A DNA stretch of 64,000 bases, from positions 1 to 64,000 of the forward strand of contig NZ_AFJI01000113.1 of NCBI RefSeq assembly GCF_000264785.1, given 5' to 3'. Of this stretch, positions 34,026-44,268 are shown piece after piece. Positions within the stretch are counted from its first letter, which is position 1. Each line of letters opens with the position of its first letter. A program made the translations under genes and the position numbers. The DNA is from Edwardsiella ictaluri ATCC 33202 (GTDB taxonomy: Bacteria > Pseudomonadota > Gammaproteobacteria > Enterobacterales > Enterobacteriaceae). The notes below the pieces were generated by a model. That model saw nothing but the letters and a program-made list of their open reading frames with translations. It was not told where the DNA came from and made no database searches.

Positions 34026-36251
34026 ATGAAAGCAGATAAGTGTCGCACCATATCGGGCTGGTCCCGCTGGGGAGAACCGTTGCTGTTCGCCCTGTTGGTT
34101 ATTCCACTCAGTATTCTGTACTCACCGCGGGTGATCCTGCCAAACGGCCAGGCATACCTTATCGCCCTGCTGCCCGCTGCCGCGCTGGCGCTGAGTTTTC
34201 TGTTCGGTAGCCGTATTCTGGCGCCGATGATGATCGTGACGCTGGCGACGCTCTACCTCGCCTATGGTATGACACCGCTGTTGGCGGTTGGGCTGCCCTT
34301 CAGCCTGACGCTGCTGCTCTGCTGGTGGGGATATACCCAGCATGCCGGGCTCCGCTGGCGCGCCGGGCTGACCAAACCCCATCTGATGCTGCCGCGCCTG
34401 TTCTGGCTCGCGGGCATGTTTCCTCTGCTGTTCATTCTGTTGACCCAGATAGTGGTCACCATGGGGATGTTCTCCGGGCATCCCTTTTTCGCCGAACGGC
34501 TCCCCTTTTCGCTGAGTACGTTGACCAACTATCAGGGGATGGTGCTGGGTGCGCTGGTGGGTGCTCCGCTCTATTATCACCTGCTGCGTCTGCTGCGCCG
34601 CCCGCGCTACTGGCAGGTGATGCGCAGTCGCTGCCGACGGGAAAAAACGGGCGATGCCACGGGATGGGAGTTCTGTCTCTGGGGCGGTGTCGTTGCTGTG
34701 ATGATCGCCCTGCTGTGCATCCGTGCGCAGGCGCAGGGCAGCATTCTGTTTACCGACTATACGTTGGCGCTGTTGCTGCCGGTGATGATTTTTGGCGCCA
34801 TGCGCTATGGCTATCTGCTGAGTACGCAGGTCTGGTCGGTGGCGGTGATGATCCTGCTGTTCAACTATGAAGGCTATGTTGAGCCGGACGATCTGGGCCG
34901 CAATATCTGTTTTGTTACCGCCATGCTGATCGTGTTTACCCTGACGGTGATCCTGATGGCGGCGATCAATGGCAGGCAGCGTCGCCTGTACCGCTATATG
35001 CGCCGGGCGGCGATGATCGATCCGGTGGTGCAGCTGCCCAACGTCGGCTGCCTGGAGCAGGATCTTCAGCATTATGGCCGTTCGGTACTGTGTTTTATAC
35101 GCATCTCCAGCCTGGATACCCTGTGCCGAACCTATGGTATGCAGCTGCGCCTGAGCTATAAGCAGCGCCTGGCGGCTGCGTTTCGGGCGGTGCTGCATGC
35201 CGATGAGCGGGTGTACCATCTGCCCGGCTATGACCTGTTGATCCGCCTTGAGCCCGGGCGTGCGCAGCAGACGCTGCGCCGTCTGGAGCAGGTGGCGCAC
35301 GCCTTTCGCCTGCAGTGGAATGGGCTGCCGTTGCAGCGTCAGCTGGGGCTGAGCTACTGCAGCGTTCCGGGGACGGTTGAGGCGCTGTATAGCCTGATAG
35401 GTGAGCTGAGCGCCATGGCGGAGCAGTCGCTGGACAGCGGACGGCTGGAGAGTCTGGCGCTGAATCAGCGCCGCCTGCAGCAGGGGATTGACCGGAAGGC
35501 CAGCCTGCTGAGAACGCTGCAGCGCGCGTTGGAAAACGATCGCTTTATCCTGTCGGCCCAGCCCATCGAGGGCTTTCGCGGCGAGAGTTATCAGGAGATC
35601 CTGCTGAAGATGGTCGATGAGCAGGGGGGATACCTGAGCCCGGAGAGTTTTTTGCCCGTCGCCGAGGAGTTTGGTCTGACGGCCACCCTCGATCGCTGGA
35701 TCTTGACCCATACGCTCGCCTTTATCGGGCAGCATCGGGCGCAGCTGCCCGGGATCCGGGTGGCCATTCCGCTCTCCTGCGCGGGCCTGAGTCCGCCGAC
35801 GCTGCCGGCGCTGCTGGAGAGCGTGCTGGGACAGTACCGCATTGAGCCCTGGCAGCTGATCCTGACTTTTCGGGCAGAGCAGCTGGCGGCGCTGGCGCCT
35901 GCGCCGTCGGCGCTGAGCGCACTGCGCGCGCAGGGGTGCCACATCGCCCTGAACGGTATCGATTTCGTTCATGCCGGAGGGCAGCCGGAGAGCCTGGATG
36001 CCGATATTCTGCAAATGACGCCCGCGCTGAGCCGGCGTCTGGGGGCCCACAGCGCAGAGCAGTATATCGTGACGGCGCTGTGCCAGGTTGCCCATCTCAG
36101 GCGCCAGACGGTCGTGGCCCGGGCGGTGGATAGCGATGCCCAGCGCGCGCGCCTGAAGCAGCTGGGGGTGGACGCCATTCAGGGGCGTCTGGTCGGGGCG
36201 CCAGTACCGCTGAGTGCGCTATTGACAGCAACGGAGACAGCAAAAGAATAG
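34026..36251 (+). CDS. yfgF: YfgF-like MASE1-GGDEF-EAL protein with degenerate catalytic sites
   Basis: The 741-residue protein has an N-terminal MASE1 membrane part (about 15-310), a degenerate GGDEF domain in which the active-site loop reads LPGYDL, and an EAL-fold domain (about 500-735). E. coli YfgF is an active c-di-GMP phosphodiesterase linked to peroxide resistance. Here the first catalytic Glu remains (E524-I-L), but the conserved Asn becomes Pro (VAIPLS), the ELTE Glu pair is lost (LILTF), the DDFG pair reads NGID, the Lys reads Gln (ILQM) and the AEGVE Glu reads Arg (ARAVD). Only the terminal Gln (AIQGRL) is kept. It is likely catalytically dead and may act as a binding or scaffolding protein. 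Confidence 0.88.
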   Translation: MKADKCRTISGWSRWGEPLLFALLVIPLSILYSPRVILPNGQAYLIALLPAAALALSFLFGSRILAPMMIVTLATLYLAYGMTPLLAVGLPFSLTLLLCWWGYTQHAGLRWRAGLTKPHLMLPRLFWLAGMFPLLFILLTQIVVTMGMFSGHPFFAERLPFSLSTLTNYQGMVLGALVGAPLYYHLLRLLRRPRYWQVMRSRCRREKTGDATGWEFCLWGGVVAVMIALLCIRAQAQGSILFTDYTLALLLPVMIFGAMRYGYLLSTQVWSVAVMILLFNYEGYVEPDDLGRNICFVTAMLIVFTLTVILMAAINGRQRRLYRYMRRAAMIDPVVQLPNVGCLEQDLQHYGRSVLCFIRISSLDTLCRTYGMQLRLSYKQRLAAAFRAVLHADERVYHLPGYDLLIRLEPGRAQQTLRRLEQVAHAFRLQWNGLPLQRQLGLSYCSVPGTVEALYSLIGELSAMAEQSLDSGRLESLALNQRRLQQGIDRKASLLRTLQRALENDRFILSAQPIEGFRGESYQEILLKMVDEQGGYLSPESFLPVAEEFGLTATLDRWILTHTLAFIGQHRAQLPGIRVAIPLSCAGLSPPTLPALLESVLGQYRIEPWQLILTFRAEQLAALAPAPSALSALRAQGCHIALNGIDFVHAGGQPESLDADILQMTPALSRRLGAHSAEQYIVTALCQVAHLRRQTVVARAVDSDAQRARLKQLGVDAIQGRLVGAPVPLSALLTATETAKE

Positions 36252-36930
36252 CGGCTTATCACGCTATTTTATTTGCAATGAGGAAAAGTGCTGACTATTG
36301 ACAGTTATCAATTTGATTCTTCTATTTTAATGTGTCGACTTTTTCACGATTTCATGGGGGTTGACCACGCTATATACCCCGCGGGGGTGTACAGATGAAA
36401 ATGCTTTTCATCGGCGTTTTTTTACGCTAACCCCGGCAGGGTGCACCAGCGATGGGGGCAATTTATCTCTGGTCATACTCCAATAACTCCAAATCATTAT
36501 CTAAGCTGGTGTATTTATCTGGAGAATGATTCCGCAGTTGAATTTAATCCTTGTCTTTTACCGGCGGTAACGTGTTTACTTATTACTGCTATCGCTATAT
36601 TACGTCGGTCGTGCATGGGGATCGTGAATGCCGTTGCCGTCAGGGCGCGGCAGGGCTGGGCGGCTCTGTACCGGAGCACGTGCACGGTTTCCCCGCGGCG
36701 TAGTATGTGTGGATGTAAATGCGGTATAAGGACCTGGGCAATTGCCGTCCTGACGCAATTCTGAGGTAAGCTCCCCCAGAGTAGAGAGAGTACTCTCTGT
36801 TGCTATCCGCAAGGATTTTTCCCCCGCGATACCAAATAGTGACGCTTTCCAAGCGCTGCGTGCCACCGGGTCACCGCGCGCTGTGGACAGCGGATATATC
36901 CTAAGAATTAAGGCATCACGACATCATATT
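36252..36930. other. Gene-free region upstream of brnQ
   Basis: No supportable frame lies in these 679 bases, which join the yfgF locus to brnQ. In E. coli phoBR precedes brnQ; it is missing here. The only structured element is a perfect 14-bp palindrome AGAGAGTACTCTCT at 36785-36798, a possible regulator-binding site about 135 bp before brnQ. Confidence 0.45.
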
Positions 36931-38238
36931 ATGACGCATCGTTTAACCTCTAAAGATATCCTGGCGCTGGGTTTTATGACCTTTGCGCTGTTTGTCGGCG
37001 CTGGCAACATTATTTTCCCACCGATGGTGGGGCTGCAGTCCGGCGAACATGTCTGGATTGCTGCGCTGGGCTTCCTGATCACCGCCGTCGGTCTGCCGGT
37101 GGCGACCGTGGTGGCGCTGGCCAAGGTCGGGGGTGGCATTGACGCTCTCAGTTCACCGCTCGGCCGTCGTACCGGCTTACTGCTGGCGACAATCGCCTAT
37201 CTGGCGGTCGGGCCGCTGTTCGCCATCCCGCGGACCACCACCGTCTCCTTTGAGGTCGGGATTGCTCCGTTGACCGGCGAGGGAACGTGGCCGCTGCTGG
37301 GTTATAGCGTGATCTATTTTGCGCTGGTGGTCATGATTTCGCTGTACCCGGGAAAACTGCTGGATACGGTGGGCCACTTTCTGGCGCCGCTGAAGATTGC
37401 TGCGTTGGCGATCCTGGGGATTGCCGCGTTGATCTGGCCCGCGGGCAACTTGGTTCCGGCGACCGAGGTGTATCGCCAGATTCCATTCTCTACGGGCTTT
37501 GTCAGCGGCTATCTGACCATGGATACGTTGGGTGCCATGGTGTTTGGCATCGTCATCGTCAACGCCGCCCGCTCGCGCGGCGTCAGTGATGCCCGTCTGC
37601 TGACGCGCTACACCATCTGGGCTGGCCTGATCGCCGGTCTGGGGCTGACGCTGGTATATCTGAGCCTGTTTAAGCTGGGGTCAGACAGCGGCGTATTGGT
37701 GCCGGATGCCCAGAACGGCGCGGTGATCCTGCACGCCTATGTACAGCACACCTTCGGCAACATGGGCGCTATCTTCCTGGCGGCGCTGATCTTCATCGCC
37801 TGTATGGTGACGGCGATCGGCCTGACCTGTGCCTGTGCCGAATTCTTTGCCGGGCATCTGCCCCTGAGCTACCGCACGCTGGTGTTTATGCTGGGTCTGT
37901 TCTCCATGGTGGTCTCCAATCTGGGGCTGAGCCTGCTTATCAAAATTTCGATCCCGGTGCTGACGGCCATTTACCCGCCCTGTATTGCGCTGGTGGTATT
38001 GAGCTTTACCCTGCGCTGGTGGCGCCGTGCGCCGCGGGTTTTTGTGCCGGTGATGGCGGTAAGTCTGCTGTTTGGTATTCTGGATGCGCTGACCGGTGCG
38101 GGCATGCTTGCGGCCCTGCCGGCATGGGGTAAGCATCTGCCGCTGGCGGATCAGGGGCTGGCATGGCTGCCGCCGTCGCTGGCGATGATGGTGCTGGCCG
38201 CTCTGTACGATCGGCTGTTGCCACACGCCCGGCCATGA
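36931..38238 (+). CDS. brnQ: Branched-chain amino acid carrier BrnQ
   Basis: The 435-residue LIVCS-family Na+-coupled importer has 12 hydrophobic segments and matches E. coli BrnQ strongly ([54 protein letters not shown]). It brings leucine, isoleucine and valine across the inner membrane. The ATG at 36931 aligns with the E. coli start (MTH-LxSxDI); 16 further upstream codons are open but unsupported. Its ribosome binding site is weak. It heads the conserved brnQ-proY pair. Confidence 0.95.
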   Translation: MTHRLTSKDILALGFMTFALFVGAGNIIFPPMVGLQSGEHVWIAALGFLITAVGLPVATVVALAKVGGGIDALSSPLGRRTGLLLATIAYLAVGPLFAIPRTTTVSFEVGIAPLTGEGTWPLLGYSVIYFALVVMISLYPGKLLDTVGHFLAPLKIAALAILGIAALIWPAGNLVPATEVYRQIPFSTGFVSGYLTMDTLGAMVFGIVIVNAARSRGVSDARLLTRYTIWAGLIAGLGLTLVYLSLFKLGSDSGVLVPDAQNGAVILHAYVQHTFGNMGAIFLAALIFIACMVTAIGLTCACAEFFAGHLPLSYRTLVFMLGLFSMVVSNLGLSLLIKISIPVLTAIYPPCIALVVLSFTLRWWRRAPRVFVPVMAVSLLFGILDALTGAGMLAALPAWGKHLPLADQGLAWLPPSLAMMVLAALYDRLLPHARP

Positions 38239-38323
38239 TGTAAAGCGTGGCCGTCATGAAATTGTTACAGTTGATGGCGTGAACTGCGTCGGCGGCCACT
38301 CTATAATCATCGGTGTTTTTCAG

Positions 38324-38350
38324 CACGGGCATCTGCGCCCGTGTTTTTTT
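38324..38350 (+). terminator. Intrinsic terminator between brnQ and proY
   Basis: A 7-bp stem CACGGGC/GCCCGTG with a six-base loop is followed by seven T, ending only 25 bases before the proY start. It terminates brnQ or attenuates read-through into proY. Confidence 0.85.
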
Positions 38351-38375
38351 GACAGGCGAATGGGTAACTCATCAC

Positions 38376-39773
38376 ATGCAACAACAAGCCAATAAGCTAA
38401 AGCGGGGGCTCAATGCGCGCCATATCCGCTTTATGGCGTTGGGGTCGGCGATTGGCACCGGCCTTTTCTATGGTTCGGCTGACGCCATTAAGATGGCGGG
38501 CCCCAGCGTGCTGCTGGCCTATCTGATCGGCGGCGTGGTGGCGTTTATCATCATGCGCGCCCTGGGTGAGATGTCGGTCAATAACCCACAGGCCAGCTCT
38601 TTTTCGCGCTATGCGCAGGATTACCTGGGACCGATGGCAGGTTATATCACCGGCTGGACCTACTGCTTTGAGATCCTGATTGTCGCGATCGCCGATGTGA
38701 CAGCGTTCGGTATCTATATGGGGGTGTGGTTCCCTGCGGTGCCGCACTGGATCTGGGTGCTGAGCGTGGTGCTGATCATCGGTGCGGTGAACCTGATGAG
38801 CGTGCGGGTGTTTGGCGAGCTGGAGTTTTGGTTCTCCTTCTTTAAGGTCGCCACCATCGTGGTGATGATCCTGGCGGGCTTTGGCATCATTATCTGGGGC
38901 ATCGGCAACGGCGGTCAGCCGACCGGTATTCATAACCTGTGGAGCAACGGCGGCTTTTTCAGCCACGGTGTGACGGGGATGATCCTGTCGCTGCAGCTGG
39001 TGATGTTCGCCTATGGCGGGATTGAGATCATCGGTATCACCGCCGGCGAGGCAGCCGATCCCAAGACGGCAATCCCTAAGGCGATCAACTCGGTACCGCT
39101 GCGGATTCTGGTGTTTTACGTCGGCACCCTGTTTGTGATCATGTCCATCTACCCATGGAGTGAGGTCGGCACCCAGGGCAGTCCCTTTGTTCTGACCTTC
39201 CAGCACCTGGGGATTACCACTGCCGCCGGGATCCTGAACTTTGTGGTGATCACGGCCTCGTTGTCGGCGATTAACAGCGATGTGTTCGGCGTGGGCCGTA
39301 TGCTGCACGGTATGGCGCAGCAGGGGCATGCGCCGCGTATCTTTGCCCGCCTCTCCCGCCACGGTATTCCGTGGGTTACGGTGGTGGTGATGGTGCTGGC
39401 GCTGCTGGTGGCGGTATACCTGAATTACATCATGCCGCAGAATGTCTTTCTGGTGATCGCCTCGCTGGCGACCTTTGCCACGGTGTGGGTGTGGATAATG
39501 ATCCTGCTGTCGCAGATCGCCTTTCGTCGTCGCCTGACCCCGGAGCAGGCGAAAGGACTGGATTTCCCGCTGCGCGGTGGCGTGTATACCTCCCTGCTGG
39601 GGATCCTGTTTCTGGCCTTTATCATCGCGCTGATCGGCTATTTCCCGGATACGCGGATATCGCTGTACGCCGGCGCCATCTGGATCCTGGCCCTGCTGAT
39701 CGGCTATCGCTTTGTCCGCCAGCCGACGGCACCGGATCTGGTGCACTCTTTGCCGCGGGAGCAGGGGGAGTGA
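38376..39773 (+). CDS. proY: Proline-specific permease ProY (cryptic in E. coli)
   Basis: The 465-residue APC-family permease has 12 transmembrane segments and matches E. coli ProY closely ([30 protein letters not shown]-type consensus seen as [33 protein letters not shown]). The ATG at 38376 aligns with the E. coli N-terminus; the frame is open further upstream only across the terminator. Substrate may include histidine or proline by family. It follows brnQ in the conserved order. Confidence 0.93.
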   Translation: MQQQANKLKRGLNARHIRFMALGSAIGTGLFYGSADAIKMAGPSVLLAYLIGGVVAFIIMRALGEMSVNNPQASSFSRYAQDYLGPMAGYITGWTYCFEILIVAIADVTAFGIYMGVWFPAVPHWIWVLSVVLIIGAVNLMSVRVFGELEFWFSFFKVATIVVMILAGFGIIIWGIGNGGQPTGIHNLWSNGGFFSHGVTGMILSLQLVMFAYGGIEIIGITAGEAADPKTAIPKAINSVPLRILVFYVGTLFVIMSIYPWSEVGTQGSPFVLTFQHLGITTAAGILNFVVITASLSAINSDVFGVGRMLHGMAQQGHAPRIFARLSRHGIPWVTVVVMVLALLVAVYLNYIMPQNVFLVIASLATFATVWVWIMILLSQIAFRRRLTPEQAKGLDFPLRGGVYTSLLGILFLAFIIALIGYFPDTRISLYAGAIWILALLIGYRFVRQPTAPDLVHSLPREQGE

Positions 39774-39809
39774 TACGCGCTGCGCACCGCTGAACGCGGG
39801 AGAAAGAAA

Positions 39810-39832
39810 CGGAGCCTAAGGGCTCCGTTTAT
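39810..39832 (+). terminator. Intrinsic terminator after proY
   Basis: CGGAGCC and GGCTCCG form a 7-bp stem around TAAG, followed by a short T-rich run. The right arm with its tail (GGGCTCCGTTT) is repeated 30 bases further on at about 39843-39853, a small partial duplication. Confidence 0.7.
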
Positions 39833-39859
39833 CGTTATAGAAGGGCTCCGTTTGTCGTA

Positions 39860-40126
39860 TCAGTGAGGGCGGCGGCGGGCGCGGACTTCGCTCACGCCGG
39901 TAAAGGGATCGGCCGGTGCCTCCTCCTGCTCATCGCGCCAGGCGCCGTTGCTGCGCTGGCGCAGCGCATCGCGGACGTCGTGCAGGGTGTTGATCATCTC
40001 TTCATAGTGCTGTGCGGCATGCAGGGTGTCGGGTGAGACGCCGTTGCCGCTGGCGCCGTGCAGGCAGCCCATCAGGATCAGGGCTGACAGCAGCGGCAAC
40101 AGATGTGCGTGCAGTCGTGTAAACAA
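39860..40126 (-). CDS. Small predicted lipoprotein
   Basis: A TTG start at 40126 is supported by GGGAGAG seven bases upstream; the next in-frame ATG falls inside the signal sequence. The signal peptide (HLLPLLSALILMGC) ends in a lipobox LMGC, so Cys21 should be lipidated. The mature part is about 68 residues, helical and polar (YEEMINTLHDVRDALRQR) with a basic C-terminus (RARRRPH). No family is recognised. Residues after the lipidated Cys do not include the Asp inner-membrane retention signal at +2, so outer-membrane sorting is likely. Confidence 0.75.
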   Translation of the reverse strand: MFTRLHAHLLPLLSALILMGCLHGASGNGVSPDTLHAAQHYEEMINTLHDVRDALRQRSNGAWRDEQEEAPADPFTGVSEVRARRRPH

Positions 40127-40257
40127 AGCAAACTCTCCCGGTTAAAAACATGCGTTGTCTTTGTATCTCAGCCACGGCGGGGCGTGAACCCCATATTCAT
40201 ATCGTGAGAGAGATGGGAGAGCTTTGTTACGGCACGAAACATCTGCGTCGGTAACTG

Positions 40258-41535
40258 TCAGTTGAGGGTAAGGTTACCCACGCCGTCCCGGGACAGATGT
40301 GGTGCGATGGCGCGCACGTCCGTACCGGTCGGCGTCTGGTGGATCCGCAGGCCAAACTGCTCGATGACGGCAAAGGTGTGATCGAAGATATCGGCTTGGA
40401 TACCCTCGTACTCGGCCCAGATCACGGTATTGGTGAAGGCGTAGATCTCAATCGGCAGACCATCGGAGGTTGGCGCCAGCTGACGCACCATCAGGGTCAT
40501 GTCCTTGCGGATACGGGGGTGCTGCAGCAAATAAGCCTGCAGATAGGCGCGCAGGGTACCCAGATTGGTCATACGCCGACCGTTGAGCGGCGACGCCAAA
40601 TCGATATGCTGCTGCTGGTTATCGTTGGCAATCTCCAGGCTCTTGTCATGCAGATAGGGCTGTAGCAGCGCACTGCGGCGCAGTCGGGCCAGATCGTCAT
40701 CGTTGAGAAAGCGAATGCTGGTGGTATCGATATTCAGGCTGCGCTTGATGCGGCGTCCTCCCGACTCCGACATACCACGCCAGTTTTTAAACGAGTCGGA
40801 CACCAGGGCATAGGTGGGGATGGTGGTGATGGTATTGTCCCAGTTACGCACCTTAACGGTGGTCAGACCGATGTCGGTGACTGCTCCGTCGGCACCGTAC
40901 TTGGGCATCTCCAGCCAGTCGCCGAGGTGCAGCATATTGTTGGCCGACAACTGGATCCCGGCGACCAGCCCGAGGATCGGATCTTTAAATACCAGCATCA
41001 ATACCGCCGCCATGGCGCCGAGGCCGCTGATCAGCAGGATCGGCGACTGTCCCATCAGCAGCGAAATCATCAGAATGCCGATAAGGATCGCCGCCAGCAG
41101 CTTGGTGCCCTGAAAGATGCCGCGCAGCGGCAGCTGTGTGGCGACGGAGAGCTGGTGGGAGAGATCCAGCAGGATATCCAGCAGGGAGAACAGGGAGAGC
41201 AGGGCGAACAGCAGGATCCACAGCTGGGCGGCGACGATCAGCGCATAGCCGGCGTCCGTGCCGGGGTGCAGCCAGAATACGGCCTGAATATTGACGATGA
41301 TCCCTTGAAACATTGAGGCCAGGCGGTGGAAAAGCTTATGCTGGGTCAGCGCCTTAATCCACATATTTTCACTCTGCAGACCGCGTGCCTGCAGGCGGGT
41401 GAGCAACAGACGGTGCAGCAGCAGGTGAATGATCGCTGCCGTCAGAATAATCAGTCCCAGAACAATCACCAGTGAGGTCACATGGGTGAACTCAAAACCG
41501 AACTGCTCCAGCCAGCGCATTAATACTTTTTGCAT
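40258..41535 (-). CDS. mscM: Miniconductance mechanosensitive channel MscM (YbdG)
   Basis: The 425-residue MscS-superfamily protein has five transmembrane segments and matches E. coli YbdG in the channel and cytoplasmic vestibule ([20 protein letters not shown]-type TM3 seen as [59 protein letters not shown]). It opens on membrane tension and contributes to osmotic down-shock survival. The ATG at 41535 with GGAGCC just upstream is preferred over one 10 codons earlier. In E. coli ybdG is elsewhere, so its place between proY and malZ is a lineage feature. Confidence 0.93.
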   Translation of the reverse strand: MQKVLMRWLEQFGFEFTHVTSLVIVLGLIILTAAIIHLLLHRLLLTRLQARGLQSENMWIKALTQHKLFHRLASMFQGIIVNIQAVFWLHPGTDAGYALIVAAQLWILLFALLSLFSLLDILLDLSHQLSVATQLPLRGIFQGTKLLAAILIGILMISLLMGQSPILLISGLGAMAAVLMLVFKDPILGLVAGIQLSANNMLHLGDWLEMPKYGADGAVTDIGLTTVKVRNWDNTITTIPTYALVSDSFKNWRGMSESGGRRIKRSLNIDTTSIRFLNDDDLARLRRSALLQPYLHDKSLEIANDNQQQHIDLASPLNGRRMTNLGTLRAYLQAYLLQHPRIRKDMTLMVRQLAPTSDGLPIEIYAFTNTVIWAEYEGIQADIFDHTFAVIEQFGLRIHQTPTGTDVRAIAPHLSRDGVGNLTLN

Positions 41536-41822
41536 CCAGGCTCCTTCATTTTTCTTGTGATGCATTGCGTGTGGTTACGGGCGCCACGGCGCCACTCCCC
41601 GGCGTCGATGCGCAGTGAGGGCAGGTGGCCTAATGATAGGCTAACGGCTGCAGGCGAGCAGTCAACCAGTTTTCTCTTTATTTGACACTGACTTACAAAA
41701 AAACAGGCGCAGTATTGTCTCATCCCCCGCACTCATCCCTCTAAAATAGCGCGACAGGGGAGGCGCGGCCATGCCGGGCAGTGTCATGATCGTGGTATCT
41801 TGCTGAAAGAGGGATGAGAATC

Positions 41823-43613
41823 ATGTTTAATGCCTGGCACCTGCCGGCCGCGCCCTACGTACGTCGCCGCGGAGACGATCTGGTGGTGACGCTGCTGTTG
41901 GCGGGGGAGGATCTGCCGCAGCGGGTGCTGCTGCGCTGTGAACCGGATAATGAAGAGTGGCTGTTGCCGATGCGCCGTCACCGGCACCGCGCAGGCGTGT
42001 GCTATCGGGCCCGTCTCTCGCTGCGGGAGGGCGAGCCGCTGCGGCGCTACTGTTTTAAGCTGCTGTGGGACGATCGTCAGCGCTGGCTCACGCCTTTGGG
42101 ACTGCAGGAGACGCCGCCGGGTCAGGAGGCGCAGTTCGCCGTCAGCGTACCGTCGCCCTATCCCGAGTGGGTTGCCGACCAGGTGTTTTACCAAATTTTT
42201 CCCGATCGCTTTGCCCGCAGCGCCGTGGCGGAAAACGCACCGCATCCGCGCTGGCGCGACTGGGTGACGCCGCTGGACGATACGGTGGATGCCAACACGT
42301 TCTATGGCGGCGATCTGGACGGCATCACCGCACGGCTGCCCTATCTGCAGGCACTGGGGATCACCGCGCTCTACCTGAATCCCATCTTCAGTGCGCCGAG
42401 CAACCATAAATATGATACCGCTGACTATTATCGGGTGGATGCGGGGCTGGGTGGCGATCAGGCGCTGATCCGGCTGCGTCAGGCCACCGCCCGGGTGGGT
42501 ATCCGCCTGCTGCTGGACGGCGTATTCAATCATACCGGCGATACCCACCGCTGGTTCGATCGTCCGCGGTGCGGTGAGGATGGTGCCTGCCACCACCCCG
42601 CCTCGCCGCAGCGTGAACGCTACAGCTTTGACGCCGACGGACGGGCGCTGGGCTGGAAAGGTGAGCCTTCGCTGCCTAAGCTGGACTATGCCAGCGTGCG
42701 GGTGATCGACAGTATCTATCGGGCGGATGACAGCGTGATACGCTATTGGCTGCGCCCGCCCTATGCCATTGATGGCTGGCGGCTGGATGTCATCCACATG
42801 CTGGGCGAGGGGGGAAGCGCCCGGGGTAATCTGCATCATCTGGCGGAGATGTACCGGGTGGTTAAGGCCGAAAATCCCCAGGCCTATGTGCTGGGCGAGC
42901 ACTTTGGCGACGCGCGCCGCTGGCTGCAGGCCGGGGTCGAGGACGGCGCCATGAACTATATGGGCTTTGCCCTGCCGCTGCGCGCGTTCCTCGCCGGCGT
43001 GGATGTCGCCTGTCAGCCGATACGCCTGCGCGCAGAGGCATGTGCATCGTGGATGGAGTCATACCGCGCCGGGCTCAGTCAGACGCAGCAGCTGTGCCAG
43101 TTTAACCAGCTGGACAGTCACGATACCGCCCGTTTTATTACCCTGCTACGGGGAAACCGTCAGCGGATGATGCTGGCATTGACCTGGCTGTTTACCTGGA
43201 TAGGGGTTCCCTGCCTGTACTATGGCGACGAGATTGGCCTGGCAGGGGAGAACGATCCCTATTGCCGGGCGCCGTTTCCCTGGGAAACGGCACAGTGGGA
43301 TGGTGTGCTGCACAGCCTGTGCCATCAGCTGGCGCAAATGCGTCGCCGATACGTCGCACTGCGCCGCGGCGCCTGTCAGGTCATCCATGCCGATGGCGAG
43401 ACGCTGTTGTTTATCCGTCGCCTGGAACGGCAGTCGATTCTGGTGGCTATCCAGCGTACCGGCGAGGGCGAGGTGAGCCTGCCCTGCACGCCGCTGCTGC
43501 CGACGGGGGCATGGCGTGCACTGTGCGGCGCCGGGCGCCTGGCGGTCGGCGTGGAAACACTGACGCTGAGGCTTCCCGCCGAGAGCGCCAGCGTGTGGGC
43601 GCTGAATGGGTGA
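41823..43613 (+). CDS. malZ: Maltodextrin glucosidase MalZ
   Basis: The 596-residue GH13 enzyme matches E. coli MalZ (FNAWHLP, DQVFYQIFPDRFARS, FYGGDLDGI). Catalytic motifs are present: region I DGVFNHTGD, region II with the nucleophile in GWRLDVIHM, region III with the acid/base in VLGEHFGDA and region IV QLDSHDTARF. It removes glucose from the reducing end of maltodextrins in the cytosol. The ATG at 41823, nine bases after AGAGGG, is better spaced than the one at 41814. The conserved E. coli order proY-malZ-acpH-queA is kept apart from the inserted lipoprotein, ybdG and peroxiredoxin genes. Confidence 0.95.
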   Translation: MFNAWHLPAAPYVRRRGDDLVVTLLLAGEDLPQRVLLRCEPDNEEWLLPMRRHRHRAGVCYRARLSLREGEPLRRYCFKLLWDDRQRWLTPLGLQETPPGQEAQFAVSVPSPYPEWVADQVFYQIFPDRFARSAVAENAPHPRWRDWVTPLDDTVDANTFYGGDLDGITARLPYLQALGITALYLNPIFSAPSNHKYDTADYYRVDAGLGGDQALIRLRQATARVGIRLLLDGVFNHTGDTHRWFDRPRCGEDGACHHPASPQRERYSFDADGRALGWKGEPSLPKLDYASVRVIDSIYRADDSVIRYWLRPPYAIDGWRLDVIHMLGEGGSARGNLHHLAEMYRVVKAENPQAYVLGEHFGDARRWLQAGVEDGAMNYMGFALPLRAFLAGVDVACQPIRLRAEACASWMESYRAGLSQTQQLCQFNQLDSHDTARFITLLRGNRQRMMLALTWLFTWIGVPCLYYGDEIGLAGENDPYCRAPFPWETAQWDGVLHSLCHQLAQMRRRYVALRRGACQVIHADGETLLFIRRLERQSILVAIQRTGEGEVSLPCTPLLPTGAWRALCGAGRLAVGVETLTLRLPAESASVWALNG

Positions 43614-43621
43614 GCAGGCAT

Positions 43622-43650
43622 AAAAAAAGCGACCCGTGGGTCGCTTTTTT
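43622..43650. terminator. Bidirectional terminator between malZ and the peroxiredoxin gene
   Basis: AAAAAAAGCGACCC and GGGTCGCTTTTTT form a nearly symmetrical hairpin just after malZ and 15 bases after the convergent peroxiredoxin gene, serving both. Confidence 0.9.
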
Positions 43651-43665
43651 GTGCAGGATAAACGA

Positions 43666-44268
43666 TTACAGTTTATCGGCGTTTTCAGTCAGGTATGTGG
43701 CAACGCCGTCCGGAGAGGCGCCCATACCAGCCTTGCCCTTTTCCCACTGGGCCGGGCAGACATCACCGTGCTCTTCGTGGAACTGCATGGCGTCGACCAT
43801 ACGCAGCATTTCATCAATGTTACGACCCAGTGGCAGATCGTTGACCACCTGGTGACGTACGATACCATTTTTGTCGATCAGGAAAGAGCCGCGCAGCGCT
43901 ACGCCCTCTTCCGGGTGTTCGATGCCGTAAGCGCGCATGATGTCGTGCTTAACGTCGGCAACCAGCGGGTACTGTACTTCGCCGATACCGCCCTTATCCA
44001 CCGGGGTCTTGCGCCAGGCGTTGTGGACAAACTCAGAGTCCATGGAGACACCGACCACTTCAACACCGCGTGCTTTGAACTCGCTATAGCGGTGATCGAA
44101 GGCGATCAGTTCAGACGGACACACGAAGGTAAAATCCATCGGCCAGAAGAAAACCACGGTCGGTTTACCCTGAGTGAACGCTTTAAGGTTGAATTTGTCA
44201 ACGATTTCACCGTTACCCATCACGGCGGCAGCGGTAAAGTCGGGGGCTTGACGAGAAACCAGGACCAT
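43666..44268 (-). CDS. Typical 2-Cys peroxiredoxin (AhpC/TsaA family)
   Basis: The 200-residue protein has the peroxidatic cysteine in DFTFVCPSE (near residue 51), the resolving cysteine in HGDVCPAQW and the conserved GVSMDS and RGSFLIDKNG segments. It reduces H2O2 and organic peroxides and forms disulfide-linked dimers recycled by thioredoxin or AhpF. It is the Yersinia/Serratia-type peroxiredoxin that sits next to acpH, not the ahpCF-operon AhpC; no ahpF is adjacent. The upstream 260 bases hold no gene and I could not establish an OxyR site there. Confidence 0.92.
   Translation of the reverse strand: MVLVSRQAPDFTAAAVMGNGEIVDKFNLKAFTQGKPTVVFFWPMDFTFVCPSELIAFDHRYSEFKARGVEVVGVSMDSEFVHNAWRKTPVDKGGIGEVQYPLVADVKHDIMRAYGIEHPEEGVALRGSFLIDKNGIVRHQVVNDLPLGRNIDEMLRMVDAMQFHEEHGDVCPAQWEKGKAGMGASPDGVATYLTENADKL

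Noticed and set aside
34122-36095. Minus-strand open frame of 657 codons opposite yfgF
   Set aside because: Low-complexity Gln/Arg-rich translation, no ribosome site and complete overlap with a recognised gene.
38397-39746. Minus-strand open frame of 449 codons opposite proY
   Set aside because: His/Gln-rich shadow of a membrane protein gene with no family resemblance.
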